From positions 2,418,001-2,482,000 of the forward strand of contig NC_016818.1 of NCBI RefSeq assembly GCF_000241955.1: 64,000 nt of DNA, written 5' to 3'. This document shows, piece by piece, positions 1-8,025 of the stretch; within the stretch, counting starts at the first letter, position 1; every line of letters starts with the position of its first letter. The notes below the pieces were generated by a model. The model saw only the letters and a program-made list of their open reading frames with translations, ran no database searches and was not told where the DNA came from. The position numbers and the translations under genes were made by a program. Origin of the DNA: Rahnella aquatilis CIP 78.65 = ATCC 33071 (GTDB lineage Bacteria; Pseudomonadota; Gammaproteobacteria; Enterobacterales; Enterobacteriaceae).

Positions 1-2
1 GG

Positions 3-152
3 CCGATGTTATACGGTGTCGCGGCGGCCGGTGAGGCGGGCGCACAACGGGCGCTGGAGATTATTATGCAGGAAGTTGACCGCACGATGGCGCAGCTTGG
101 CTGCACGTCGGTCAGCCAGTTGGGGCCGCATTTGTTGCGTTTTCAGCCATAA
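3..152 (+). CDS. FMN-dependent alpha-hydroxy-acid dehydrogenase, C-terminal fragment
   Basis: Only the last 49 codons are in the window; the gene begins upstream. The peptide opens PMLYGVAAAGEAGAQRALEI and ends LGPHLLRFQP, which is the characteristic end of the LldD/glycolate-oxidase family (FMN TIM-barrel enzymes oxidising L-lactate, mandelate or similar 2-hydroxyacids). The LYG-AAxGExG stretch lies after the FMN-phosphate loop. The substrate cannot be told from this fragment. The next gene, also a predicted hydroxyacid/alcohol dehydrogenase, follows on the same strand after 81 bp and may belong to the same transcript. Confidence 0.75.
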   Translation, partial: PMLYGVAAAGEAGAQRALEIIMQEVDRTMAQLGCTSVSQLGPHLLRFQP

Positions 153-233
153 GAATTCTGAAGTCATCACAAAAAACATCCTCAGAGAATTTTCATCAGA
201 CCCGTCAAACACAAAAATCACGGAGAGGCAGTT

Positions 234-1319
234 ATGCAGGCACAGAATATTATCTTCCCGGCGCAAATCCTGCGCGGACCCGGCGTTATCTCTCAGCTAG
301 GCGACATTTGCGCACTGCTGGGTACCCGCGCGCTGGTGATTGGCGGCCATCAGTCACTGGCCGCCGTGGGGGATAAAATCCGCCATCAGCTTGAAGGTTC
401 CGCTGTGGAACTGGTCGGCAGCGAATGGTTTGGCGGGGAAAGCAGCGAGGGCAATATCAGCCGTCTGGCGAAAATCGTTAAAGATAAAAAGGCCGATATC
501 GTGATTGGTGTGGGGGGCGGCAAATCCCTTGATACCTGTAAAGCAGTGGGCGTGGAAACTAACGTGCCAGTGGTGACCATCCCGACGATTGCTGCGACCT
601 GCGCCGCCGTTACGCCGCTGACCATCCGTTATCTCGACGACGGTCATTTCCGGGATTTATTCCCGTTAACGCAGGCACCGGCTGCGGTGATCATCGACAG
701 CGAAATTCTGGCTGCTGCCCCGTTGCGCTGGCTGGCGGCTGGCCTTGGGGACACGCTGGCGAAATGGTATGAATTTCGCGCCATCAGCAGTCATCCCGGT
801 CAGCTGAGCGGCGCCGCACGTTCTTCCAGCGCCAACAGCCGGATCTGCTATGACCTGATCGAATCTTATGGCCCCGCAGCCTGCGACGCTGTCCGTGCCG
901 GTAAACCGAACACCGAACTTGATCAGGTGCTTGACGCTATTTTCATGTTTGCGGGCCTGACATCGCTGATGAGCAGCGGGGCGCACGCCGCCGCTTCCCA
1001 CGCCATTTATGAAGGTTTCACGGTCTGTGATAAAACCCGTGCATTCGGCCATGGTCTGTTGGTCGGCTTCGGCAACCTGTGCCTGCTGGCGCTGGAAAAC
1101 CGCAGCGATGAGGAACTGCTGGAAGCCGTCAGCCTTGCGCAAGCCTGCGCGGTGCCGCTGTGTCTGAGTGAGATAGCCGATCTTAATGAGGATGAGCTGG
1201 AAAGTATTGTGCAGGCATCACTGCACGCGCCGGATATGGCGAATATGCCGGTGCAGGTGACGGCAGGGGCGCTGTATGCCGCGATTTCGCGGGTGGAGGA
1301 AATGGCGGATCGGGTTTAA
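234..1319 (+). CDS. Iron-type alcohol dehydrogenase of the glycerol dehydrogenase/YbdH group
   Basis: A 361-residue protein of the GldA/YbdH fold. The nucleotide loop VIGVGGGKSLDTCKAV is near residues 90-105, followed by VPTIAATCAA-type sequence (here PTIAATCAAVTPL) and the GDTLAKWYE motif near residue 170. Metal-binding histidines are visible in SHAIYEGF and AFGHGLLVG. TIAATCAA and AGLGDTLAKWYE resemble E. coli YbdH (HcxA, a 2-oxo-acid reductase) more than true glycerol dehydrogenase. A GGAG ribosome site lies just before the ATG. The neighbouring hydroxyacid dehydrogenase fits a role in 2-hydroxy/2-oxo acid interconversion, but the substrate is not established. Confidence 0.75.
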   Translation: MQAQNIIFPAQILRGPGVISQLGDICALLGTRALVIGGHQSLAAVGDKIRHQLEGSAVELVGSEWFGGESSEGNISRLAKIVKDKKADIVIGVGGGKSLDTCKAVGVETNVPVVTIPTIAATCAAVTPLTIRYLDDGHFRDLFPLTQAPAAVIIDSEILAAAPLRWLAAGLGDTLAKWYEFRAISSHPGQLSGAARSSSANSRICYDLIESYGPAACDAVRAGKPNTELDQVLDAIFMFAGLTSLMSSGAHAAASHAIYEGFTVCDKTRAFGHGLLVGFGNLCLLALENRSDEELLEAVSLAQACAVPLCLSEIADLNEDELESIVQASLHAPDMANMPVQVTAGALYAAISRVEEMADRV

Positions 1320-1390
1320 GGCGTCAGTCTGCTGCGAATAGCGTATGAAACAGAAGCCTGTGGGAACATTAACCCTTTGATTTTCCATTA

Positions 1391-1428
1391 ATACCCCACC
1401 CCAACCCTCCCCTTCGCAGGGGAGGGAG
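1391..1428. repeat. Dispersed GC-rich palindromic repeat, copy 1
   Basis: The sequence runs ataccccaccccaac, then ccctcccct-tcgc-aggggaggg. The stem is a near-perfect inverted repeat around TCGC. The same core with the flanking ccaacc/ggttgg arm recurs at 1459-1473 plus 2888-2915, 20945, 21036, 25221, 40522 and 52242. It is intergenic here, between the YbdH-like gene and the insertion sequence. Confidence 0.8.
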
Positions 1429-1523
1429 CCGACCGAGCCGTTTGCAGGTTTGGGTTTACTCCTCCCCCTGCGATGAACTGAACCCCGAATGTTGGACGTT
1501 TTAATCCTCATTCGGAGTTTAGT

Positions 1524-2030
1524 ATGAAGTACGATTTTCAAATCAAAATGATAGCCGTCAGGCACTATCTTGACGGCCACGATGGCTTCAAAATTACCGC
1601 CCGCAAATATCACGTTCCGGCATCCTCACTTCGTGCATGGACTGCTGCCTATCAATTTCACGGTGAGCAGGCTTTTCGTAAGGCGACTCGCATCTATTCC
1701 GAACAGTTTCGTGCTCATGTCGTCGATGTGACTCTTCGCGAACATCTTTCTATGCGTTCTGCCGCCGCCCGATTTAATATTGCTGATTATCAGACAATCA
1801 AACGCTGGATCCTGGCTGCTAAAAACTCAGCTTTTCCAGCTCTGAAAGAGAGGAATAACATGGCGCAGAAAACGCAAAAACCTGAGATAAAGCCTGAAGA
1901 CATGACGCCTGCCGAGCTTCTGGAAGAGGTGCGCTATCTGCGTGCTGAACGCGCTTACAACGAAAAGCTCGACGCCCTGATGAAGTCAAAAACAGAACGG
2001 AAGAAAAAATCCACGCCATCAGGGCATTAA
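1524..2030 (+). CDS. IS3-family transposase OrfA (DNA-binding subunit)
   Basis: A 168-residue OrfA with two helix-turn-helix units. The first is around residues 10-50 (ITARKYHVPASSLRAW) and the second around residues 65-95 (MRSAAARFNIADYQTIKRW), as in IS150-type OrfA. A charged helix with leucine spacing follows (PAELLEEVRYLRAERAYNEKL), probably for multimerisation. The ATG lies behind GGAG 27 bp inside the left end. An A6 run at 2004-2009 near the 3' end is the likely -1 slippery site: after slipping, translation stays open from 2009 straight into orfB, giving the OrfAB transposase. Confidence 0.92.
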   Translation: MKYDFQIKMIAVRHYLDGHDGFKITARKYHVPASSLRAWTAAYQFHGEQAFRKATRIYSEQFRAHVVDVTLREHLSMRSAAARFNIADYQTIKRWILAAKNSAFPALKERNNMAQKTQKPEIKPEDMTPAELLEEVRYLRAERAYNEKLDALMKSKTERKKKSTPSGH

Positions 2031-2056
2031 TCGGAGAACACCGTCTCCAGGATCTG

Positions 2057-2857
2057 TTGAAATCTGCGAGGTTGCCACGAAGCACCTGGTACTGGTGGCA
2101 ATCGCGGGAGCAAGCCGGGGATGACGTGACGTTATGTGACGCCATCGGGCAACTGGCCGTCCGCCACAAGCGGTGCTATGGCTATCGCCGCGTCACGTTA
2201 GAACTGCGCAATCAGGGCGTGCGGGTCAATCATAAAAAGGTGTTCCGCCTGATGCGGGAAATGGATGTACAGGCGCGGGTGCGGCCTAAAAAATACCGGA
2301 GTTATAAGGACGATATCGGGATGGCGCCAGCGCCCAATCTGCTGAGACGGAAATTTAACGCCTCCGGACCGGGGGTAAAGCTGGTGACGGATGTTACCGA
2401 GTTCAATGTGGGCGGGGATAAACTGTATTTATCGCCGGTCATGGATTTATACAATGCAGAAATCATCGCGATGAGTATAGGTACGCGGCCGACTTTCGAG
2501 CTGACTGAAAAGATGCTAAATGATTTACTTACATCAGGTTACGTCAGAAAAAAAGCCATTCTACATAGCGATCAGGGCTGGCAATATAGGATGCCTTCGT
2601 GGCAAAAAAGGCTCAAAGAGGCAGGGATAAGACAGAGCATGTCGCGAAAAGGCAATTGCTATGACAATGCCGCAATGGAAAGCTTTTTTGCGGTGTTGAA
2701 GACGGAGATGTTCCACGGTTATAAGTTCGAGAGCAGGGAAAAACTGGCTGAGTCGATAGAAGCGTATGTCGCTTACTATAACCACGATAGAATAAAGATG
2801 AAGTTGGGTGGAATGAGTCCAGCAGATTACCGGACTCAAATGTTCCCCCTGCACTAA
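2057..2857 (+). CDS. IS3-family transposase OrfB (DDE integrase domain)
   Basis: A 266-residue catalytic part counted from an internal ATG; the frame is open back to the A6 slip site at 2004-2009, so the natural product is probably the OrfAB fusion. An HTH_21-like segment (HKRCYGYRRVTLELR) comes first, then the rve core. The DDE residues are seen in LVTDVTEF, LHSDQGWQY and NAAMESFFAVLK, followed by the usual YNHDRIKMKLGGMSPADYR tail. No disruption is seen, so the element may be active. Confidence 0.92.
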   Translation: MKSARLPRSTWYWWQSREQAGDDVTLCDAIGQLAVRHKRCYGYRRVTLELRNQGVRVNHKKVFRLMREMDVQARVRPKKYRSYKDDIGMAPAPNLLRRKFNASGPGVKLVTDVTEFNVGGDKLYLSPVMDLYNAEIIAMSIGTRPTFELTEKMLNDLLTSGYVRKKAILHSDQGWQYRMPSWQKRLKEAGIRQSMSRKGNCYDNAAMESFFAVLKTEMFHGYKFESREKLAESIEAYVAYYNHDRIKMKLGGMSPADYRTQMFPLH

Positions 2858-2887
2858 CCTGGTGTCCAAGTTTAGGGGTTCAGTCCA

Positions 2888-2915
2888 GCGAAGGGGGAGG
2901 TTGGGAGGGGGTATT
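2888..2915. repeat. Dispersed palindromic repeat, copy 2, right half (split by the IS)
   Basis: The sequence gcgaagggggaggttgggag plus gggggtatt is the right half of the palindrome; its left half, actcctccccctgcga, is at 1459-1473 on the far side of the IS. Joined through the duplicated GCGA they rebuild a stem like copy 3. This dates the repeat as older than the transposition. Confidence 0.75.
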
Positions 2916-2993
2916 GCAGACAAAACAGCGGCTTATGTAGGTGCGGGCTAAAATTCACGTTTTCATAAAGCCTGAAACGGTCAGAGCTTGACA

Positions 2994-3767
2994 TCAGATC
3001 CCCGCCAGATATCCCCCGTCAACATATAACACCTGCCCGGTGATATACGCCGCCGCGGAACTGCTCAGAAACACCGCTGCGCCGATCAAATCATCCAGTT
3101 CACCAAATCTTCCCAGCGGGATCTTTGCCTGCATCTGCTGGCACCAGTCGGCGTTGTCATAAAACTCAGCGGTCAGGGCTGTTTTGAAATATCCCGGCCC
3201 GATGCCGTTCACGCGGATATTTTTGGCGGCCCATTCTGTCGCCAGAGTATGCGTCAGGCCGACCATCGCCGATTTCGATGCGCCATAAGCGGCGGCACCG
3301 GGCACGCCGACCTGGCTGGTCAGGGAACACAAATTCAGGATGCTGCCGCCGCCGTTTTCAGCCATCAGCCTTGCTGCGGCCTGGGCGCAGAAAAATGCGC
3401 CTTTAAGGTTGGTGGTCAGAATGCTGTCCCACAGCGCTTCGTCAACATCCATTGAGGGGCATAACTGTTCGGTACCGGCGTTGTTAACCAGTACATCCGG
3501 CGGTGCGGACAACGAGGCGAAAGCGTCGGCAAAGGTGGCGGGTTGCGTGACATCCAGCACCAGCGGGGTGGCATCCCCCCCTTGCTGGCGGATCTGCGCG
3601 CAAACGGTATTCAGTGTGGTGATATCACGCCCGCTGACAATCACACCGGCTCCGGCTTGCGCCATGCCCGTCGCCAGTGCCTGACCGATACCGCGTGAAC
3701 TGCCGGTGATCAGCACCCGCCTGCCTTGCAGCGAGAAACGTTGCAGGGAGAAAGGAGAGGTCATCAC
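2994..3767 (-). CDS. Short-chain dehydrogenase/reductase, last gene of the ABC-HisD-kinase operon
   Basis: A 257-residue classical SDR. The Rossmann loop TGSSRGIGQ is near residue 21, NNAG near residue 93, and the catalytic Ser-Tyr-Lys is in LCSLTSQVGVPGAAAYGASK. It closes with the common ITGQVLYVDGGY. Similarity is to the gluconate-5-dehydrogenase/3-oxoacyl reductase group, so it probably interconverts a secondary alcohol and a ketone with NAD(P). Its start overlaps the stop of the upstream kinase gene (ATGATGA), indicating translational coupling. The operon has a nitrogen-type promoter, so the substrate probably derives from an imported nitrogenous compound; this is inference. Confidence 0.8.
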   Translation of the reverse strand: MMTSPFSLQRFSLQGRRVLITGSSRGIGQALATGMAQAGAGVIVSGRDITTLNTVCAQIRQQGGDATPLVLDVTQPATFADAFASLSAPPDVLVNNAGTEQLCPSMDVDEALWDSILTTNLKGAFFCAQAAARLMAENGGGSILNLCSLTSQVGVPGAAAYGASKSAMVGLTHTLATEWAAKNIRVNGIGPGYFKTALTAEFYDNADWCQQMQAKIPLGRFGELDDLIGAAVFLSSSAAAYITGQVLYVDGGYLAGI

Positions 3768-5089
3768 GGTTTCCCCGCCGGGCTGATCCCCGCCAGCCAG
3801 TCGCTGAACTCATCGGTGTCTTCGACCGGTTCGCTCCCGAGCATGACGGCCATCGCCAGCCCGAGGGCGGAACTGGTCGGCGTATGGCCGCTGAACCCTC
3901 CGGCGCGCAAATCAAGGACCAGCGTCGGGCAGCAGAACATGGCGAGGCGGAAGATCCGCTGCCAGTGGGGCGGCAGCCAGCCGCGGCGGGCGAGTTGCGC
4001 GAGTAACGGCTGCCAGTATTCCTCACCCTTGTCGCGTAAAAATGCGGCGCGCAGCGGGGTTAACTGCCAGTTGTGATCGACATATAACGTGTCGCCGCGG
4101 CGCATCACGGTCACTTTGTAAAGTTCGCCGCAGCGGGAAGGTTCATACAACCACAGCGGATGGGCGAAAATATTGTGGAACGTGGCTTTGATTTCCGCCA
4201 GTAACGCCGGAATATTGCGCCCGGCAAACGCCGGATCGAAGCTGACCAGTTGCGCAATTTCCTCCGTGGTGTCGTACCAGACATTGGCATTGTGCGCGTC
4301 ACCGTGCGCGGTAATCACGCCGTGGTCGGCCAGTGCCGCCGGTGCCAGGCGGATCCCGGCTTCGCTGAATAATTGCCGCAGGCTGTGCTGATAGGTCACG
4401 CCGTTGATCACCCAGCGCAGGTTGCTCAGTGTCTGCCATTCCAGTTCTTCATCTTCCAGCCGGAAGGATTTGCCGACATAAAAACGGGCCACGCGGCCAC
4501 CAAAACCGGCAGTGATTTCCGGGTTTTCCGGTGAGATAAGCCGGTGGTAGAAAAGCTGATGGACAGGTTCAGCCGCCACCGCACTGACCGAGCCGGGTTT
4601 CAGCGTCGGCAGGGTGTGAGTCAGAATATCGCGGTCGGCACGGCGCTGCGCTTCTTCGATTTCTGCTTCCTGATCCCACGCCTGTTGTTGTTCGATATCG
4701 CGGCAGATGTCTGCCATGCGCCGGTCATGACGCAGGGTGTACATCAGGATCTGCCGCCCCGGTTCGCCGCAGGCATACACCGGTACGTCTACCCGAAAGC
4801 CGCTTTCACGCAACAGTTCCGCGTTGTAATACTCCTCAATGGTTTTATCTTCGCCTTCTTCATTGTGATATTTGAAGAACAGGGCGCGGCCATCGTCGAG
4901 GGTCACGGTGCCGTTGAGGGAGTTGAGGCTGTACTGATCGCGGTTGATGGTGAGCTGACCGGCCGCCACGCCGGTGACTTCGCCGATAAGCTGGCGCAAA
5001 ACGTCCGCGGCCTGCTGCCATTCTCCCGCCTGCACTAACTGACGCGCCTGCGCGGCCAGCGGTTCACTGCCCGTCATATTGCTCATCAT
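3764..5089 (-). CDS. Aminoglycoside-phosphotransferase-fold kinase of unknown substrate
   Basis: A 441-residue protein with a protein-kinase-like/APH fold. The nucleotide-binding lobe includes GRALFFKYHNEEGEDKTIEE (probable ATP-binding Lys). The catalytic Brenner motif is HGDAHNANVWYD near residue 262 (Asp base, Asn metal ligand), and a second acid occurs in LVSFDPAFAGRN. Known relatives phosphorylate hydroxyls of small molecules such as choline, homoserine, sugars or aminoglycosides. It overlaps the hisD-like gene by one base (TAATG) and the SDR gene by 4 bp, so the three enzymes are made together. Nothing in the context points to antibiotic resistance. An unrecognised metabolite kinase is the safest description. 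Confidence 0.65.
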   Translation of the reverse strand: MMSNMTGSEPLAAQARQLVQAGEWQQAADVLRQLIGEVTGVAAGQLTINRDQYSLNSLNGTVTLDDGRALFFKYHNEEGEDKTIEEYYNAELLRESGFRVDVPVYACGEPGRQILMYTLRHDRRMADICRDIEQQQAWDQEAEIEEAQRRADRDILTHTLPTLKPGSVSAVAAEPVHQLFYHRLISPENPEITAGFGGRVARFYVGKSFRLEDEELEWQTLSNLRWVINGVTYQHSLRQLFSEAGIRLAPAALADHGVITAHGDAHNANVWYDTTEEIAQLVSFDPAFAGRNIPALLAEIKATFHNIFAHPLWLYEPSRCGELYKVTVMRRGDTLYVDHNWQLTPLRAAFLRDKGEEYWQPLLAQLARRGWLPPHWQRIFRLAMFCCPTLVLDLRAGGFSGHTPTSSALGLAMAVMLGSEPVEDTDEFSDWLAGISPAGKP

Positions 5090-6429
5090 TACTGGCCTTT
5101 TTTGTTGAGGATCTCAGTGCGTAATGCTGATACCGCCAGCGCGTGGCCGGGGAATCCTTCATATAACGCAAAGGCATGCGCTTTATCGGCCAGCGGCTGA
5201 TAGCCTTCGCGGGTGACATAACCTACGGAGATCCGTTTCATGTAATCGAACACAGACAATGGTCCGACAGTTTTGGCGGCTCCGTTGGTCGGCAGAACCG
5301 CATTCGGTCCGAGAACGAAATTCCCCAGCGTGATCGGCGTGTAATTACCGAGCAGGATTTCACCGGCATTGCGGATTTTGCCCATCACGGCCATCGGCTC
5401 TTCGGCCAGAATTTCCAGATGCTCCGGCGCGTACTGATTAACAAATTCAATGGCGGCGGCGAAATCTTCTGTCAGCACCACGCCGCCGTGGGTTCCGCAT
5501 AATACGGCCTGTGAGAATCCGGCCCGTTTATCATCGAGCTGCGCCCAGTAACCGGGCAGTGCGGTGATAGCCTGTTCAGCGACCCGACGGCTGCTGGTGA
5601 CCAGATACGCCGAAGAGTCCGGGCCATGTTCTGATTCGATGATCAGATCCAGCGCCGCCAGCGCGCCATCCACGGTGTCATCGGCGAGGATCAGGCTTTC
5701 GCTTGGACCGGCAGGAATGCCGGGGTCGATCAGATTCGAGAGTTGACGCTTGGCAGCCACTACCCACGGGCTGCCGGGGCCGACAATTTTCAGGCATTTC
5801 GGCACGGTTTCAGTGCCGAACGCCACGGCGGCCACGCCCTGTGCGCCGCCGCATTTGTACACTTCGGTGATGCCGACCAGACGTGCGGCCACCAGCGTGG
5901 CGTCATCGACTTTACCGTCCGGGCCGGGCGGGGTAATGACAATGGCGCGTTTTACCCCCGCGACCACCGCCGGAATGGTGGTCATCAGTAATACGCTCGG
6001 GAATGAGCCTTTACCGCGTGGCACGTAACAGGCCACGGAATCGATAGGTACATGGCGGTCACCGGCAAACGCACCCGGGCGGATTTCTTTCATCCACATG
6101 TCTTCCGGTTTTTGCGCTTCATGGAAGGCACGGACGTTTTCGACGGCGAAACGGATCGATTCCACCACCTGCGGATCGAGGCGCTCAAACGCCGTTTCGA
6201 ATTCCGTATCTTCCGCCAGAATGCTCATATGCGGCGCGGTAACGCCGTCGAAATCGCGGGCAAAACGGCGCAGGGCGGCATCGCCTTCGGTACGCACCGC
6301 TTCAATGATCGGCGCAACGCGCTCAGTGAAAAACGACAAATCAGCTTCCGTGCGTTTGAACAGCTCCTCTGGCAGTTCGGAAGAACCACTCAGGTCATGA
6401 AAAGTTACGGCTTGAAAAGATGCAGACAT
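5089..6429 (-). CDS. Histidinol-dehydrogenase-family NAD-dependent alcohol dehydrogenase, not biosynthetic HisD
   Basis: A 446-residue HisD-family protein with the shared core (KCGGAQGVAAVAFGTETVPK, IPAGPSESLILAD, SEHGPDSSA, YAPEHLEIL). Compared with E. coli HisD, the general-base Glu-His (EH in APEHLE) and the zinc ligands equivalent to His262 and His419 are kept. Gln259 is replaced by Glu, zinc ligand Asp360 by Asn (LGNF), and the substrate-binding His367 by Ala (PNAVLPT). It therefore probably oxidises another primary alcohol to a carboxylate, as the family member HpsN does with dihydroxypropanesulfonate. It is cotranscribed with an ABC importer, 16 bp downstream of the ATPase gene. Confidence 0.8.
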   Translation of the reverse strand: MSASFQAVTFHDLSGSSELPEELFKRTEADLSFFTERVAPIIEAVRTEGDAALRRFARDFDGVTAPHMSILAEDTEFETAFERLDPQVVESIRFAVENVRAFHEAQKPEDMWMKEIRPGAFAGDRHVPIDSVACYVPRGKGSFPSVLLMTTIPAVVAGVKRAIVITPPGPDGKVDDATLVAARLVGITEVYKCGGAQGVAAVAFGTETVPKCLKIVGPGSPWVVAAKRQLSNLIDPGIPAGPSESLILADDTVDGALAALDLIIESEHGPDSSAYLVTSSRRVAEQAITALPGYWAQLDDKRAGFSQAVLCGTHGGVVLTEDFAAAIEFVNQYAPEHLEILAEEPMAVMGKIRNAGEILLGNYTPITLGNFVLGPNAVLPTNGAAKTVGPLSVFDYMKRISVGYVTREGYQPLADKAHAFALYEGFPGHALAVSALRTEILNKKGQ

Positions 6430-6445
6430 GGTTAATCTCCGGTTA

Positions 6446-7216
6446 TCAGGCCAGGGCCGCGCGGGGATGGCCGCTGCGGATGGTGTGCAGAACCTGGCGT
6501 TGCAGTTCGGTGAATTCAGGGCTGGCGGTCAGTTCCTCACGGCGCGGACGCGGTAACGGCACGTCGTAAGTCGCCGCAATCGTGCCGGGGCCCATCACCA
6601 CAATGCGGTCAGACAGATACACCGCTTCTTCAATATCGTGTGTGACGAACATGACGGTCAGCCGGTGCTGTTCCCAGATGCCGGTCAGTAATTCCTGCAT
6701 CTGGTGGCGGGTCATGGCATCCAGCGCGCCAAAGGGTTCATCCATCAGCAAGATTTTAGGGCGGTAAGACAGCGCACGGGCGATGGCGACGCGCTGTTTC
6801 ATGCCGCCGGAAAGCTCCGCGGGCCAGGCATCAGCAAACGATGTCAGTTGTACCAGTTCGAGATGCTGACAGGCTTTTTCACGGCATTCTGCCCGGCTGA
6901 ATCCGGCGGCTTTCAGCGCAAACTCAATGTTCTGGCGCGCCGTCAGCCAGGGCAGCAGGGTGTATGACTGAAACACCACGCCACGGTCAATGCCCGCGCC
7001 GCGAATGGTTTTGCCATCCACCTGAACGTCGCCGCTGTCGTAATCTTCAAGCCCGGCCGCAATCGACAATAAGGTGCTTTTGCCGCAACCGGACGTGCCG
7101 ACCACCGAAACGAATTCGTTGTCTGCCAGCGTCAGGCTGATGTCATGCAGCACTTCGCGTGTTTGTCTGCCAACCTGAAAACTTTTGTGCAGATGGGAAA
7201 TGGTTAACACCGACAT
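6446..7216 (-). CDS. ABC transporter ATPase, sulfonate/nitrate/taurine type
   Basis: A 256-residue ATPase of the SsuB/TauB/NrtD group. It shows Walker A GTSGCGKST, Q-loop VVFQSYTLLPWL, signature [15 protein letters not shown], Walker B ILLMDEPFGALD and switch His in VTHDIEEAVYL. It energises import by the permease encoded just upstream; its ATG overlaps the permease stop by one base. The family members carry alkanesulfonates, taurine, nitrate, cyanate or pyrimidine precursors, so the ligand is not fixed by the ATPase. Confidence 0.88.
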   Translation of the reverse strand: MSVLTISHLHKSFQVGRQTREVLHDISLTLADNEFVSVVGTSGCGKSTLLSIAAGLEDYDSGDVQVDGKTIRGAGIDRGVVFQSYTLLPWLTARQNIEFALKAAGFSRAECREKACQHLELVQLTSFADAWPAELSGGMKQRVAIARALSYRPKILLMDEPFGALDAMTRHQMQELLTGIWEQHRLTVMFVTHDIEEAVYLSDRIVVMGPGTIAATYDVPLPRPRREELTASPEFTELQRQVLHTIRSGHPRAALA

Positions 7217-8025
7217 CAGGCGCGCCTCTTGTTGTAGCGGAACAGTACGCGTTCGAGTGCACGCATGATCTGATCGCTGATTAAACCCAGAATGCCCAGC
7301 AGCAGGATGTAGCCGATGATGGTGTCAGTCTGGAAGAAACGTTGTGACACCACGATGCGGTAACCGAGCCCGGACGTGGAGGCCACCAGTTCGGCCAGCA
7401 CCAGCCAGGTCCACGCCCAGCCGAGACTGATGCGCAGTGCGTCCCAGATCCCCGGCAGTGCGCCCGGTAAAACGATGCGGAACAAGATCTTGCGATCCGG
7501 CATGCCTAACGTGCGGCCTAAACCGACAAAATCGCCGGGTACCCGTTTCACGGCGTCGATGACCATCAGAACCTGCTGGAAGAACGTGCCAATCCAGATA
7601 ATCAGGAATTTCTGCACATCGTCGGTGCCGGTCCACAGAATGGTCAGCGGCACGAATGCCACCACCGGCATGTAACGGATGAAATCCACCAGCGGTTCGG
7701 TCAGCGCTTTGAAGAAACCGTAACAGCCCGCCAGCACGCCAATCACAATCGACATCACTGAGGAGATCGCGAAGGCAATGCTGATGCGGTACAGGCTGCT
7801 TTTAATGTCGCTCCACAGCGTGCCGTCCTGCGCCAGACTGACCATTTTCAGCCAGACATCGGTCAGTTTGGGCAGAAAAATCGGCGGGATCGCGCCGCTG
7901 CGGGTTGCCAGTCCCCAGGCAAGAAACAAGATAATGAACAACGCCACGGCGATGCCGACGAACAGTTTGCGCGACGGCAGGCGGCCAATCACCATCAGAT
8001 TGAGCGGTTTACGACGCGAACTCAT
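7216..8025 (-). CDS. ABC transporter permease, SsuC/TauC type
   Basis: A 269-residue inner-membrane permease with about six hydrophobic helices, the first near residues 19-39 (KLFVGIAVALFIILFLAWGL). The EAA-type coupling loop GRTLGMPDRKILFRIVLPGALPGIW-region is near residues 165-190. This loop docks on the ATPase. It overlaps the binding-protein gene by 4 bp. The basic N-terminus (MSSRRKPLNLMVIGRLPSRK) is usual for the group. Confidence 0.87.
   Translation of the reverse strand: MSSRRKPLNLMVIGRLPSRKLFVGIAVALFIILFLAWGLATRSGAIPPIFLPKLTDVWLKMVSLAQDGTLWSDIKSSLYRISIAFAISSVMSIVIGVLAGCYGFFKALTEPLVDFIRYMPVVAFVPLTILWTGTDDVQKFLIIWIGTFFQQVLMVIDAVKRVPGDFVGLGRTLGMPDRKILFRIVLPGALPGIWDALRISLGWAWTWLVLAELVASTSGLGYRIVVSQRFFQTDTIIGYILLLGILGLISDQIMRALERVLFRYNKRRA

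Larger units (their letters stand above)
1474..2887 (+). mobile_element. IS3-family insertion sequence, IS150-like, intact
   Basis: A 1414-bp element. The left end TGAACTGAACCCCGAATG and the reverse complement of the right end TGGACTGAACCCCTAAAC match over most of about 24 bp, and both begin TG as in IS3-family ends. It carries the usual orfA and orfB in -1 frame arrangement with an intact DDE triad. The 4 bp GCGA occurs immediately outside both ends (1470-1473 and 2888-2891), a target duplication. Removing the element and one copy restores a palindromic repeat of the local family, so it inserted into the tcgc loop. The matching duplication and open frames suggest fairly recent insertion. Confidence 0.93.

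Noticed and set aside
1474..2887. Interpreting the IS as part of a larger composite transposon.
   Set aside because: No second copy of the IS ends was seen in the window, and the flanks are a split repeat joined by a simple target duplication.
3764..5089. Reading the APH-fold gene as an aminoglycoside resistance determinant.
   Set aside because: It is locked into a metabolic operon by overlapping codons and the fold covers many metabolite kinases; no resistance context is seen.
5089..6429. Assigning the gene as histidine-biosynthetic hisD.
   Set aside because: Key histidinol-site residues are substituted and no other his genes are nearby.
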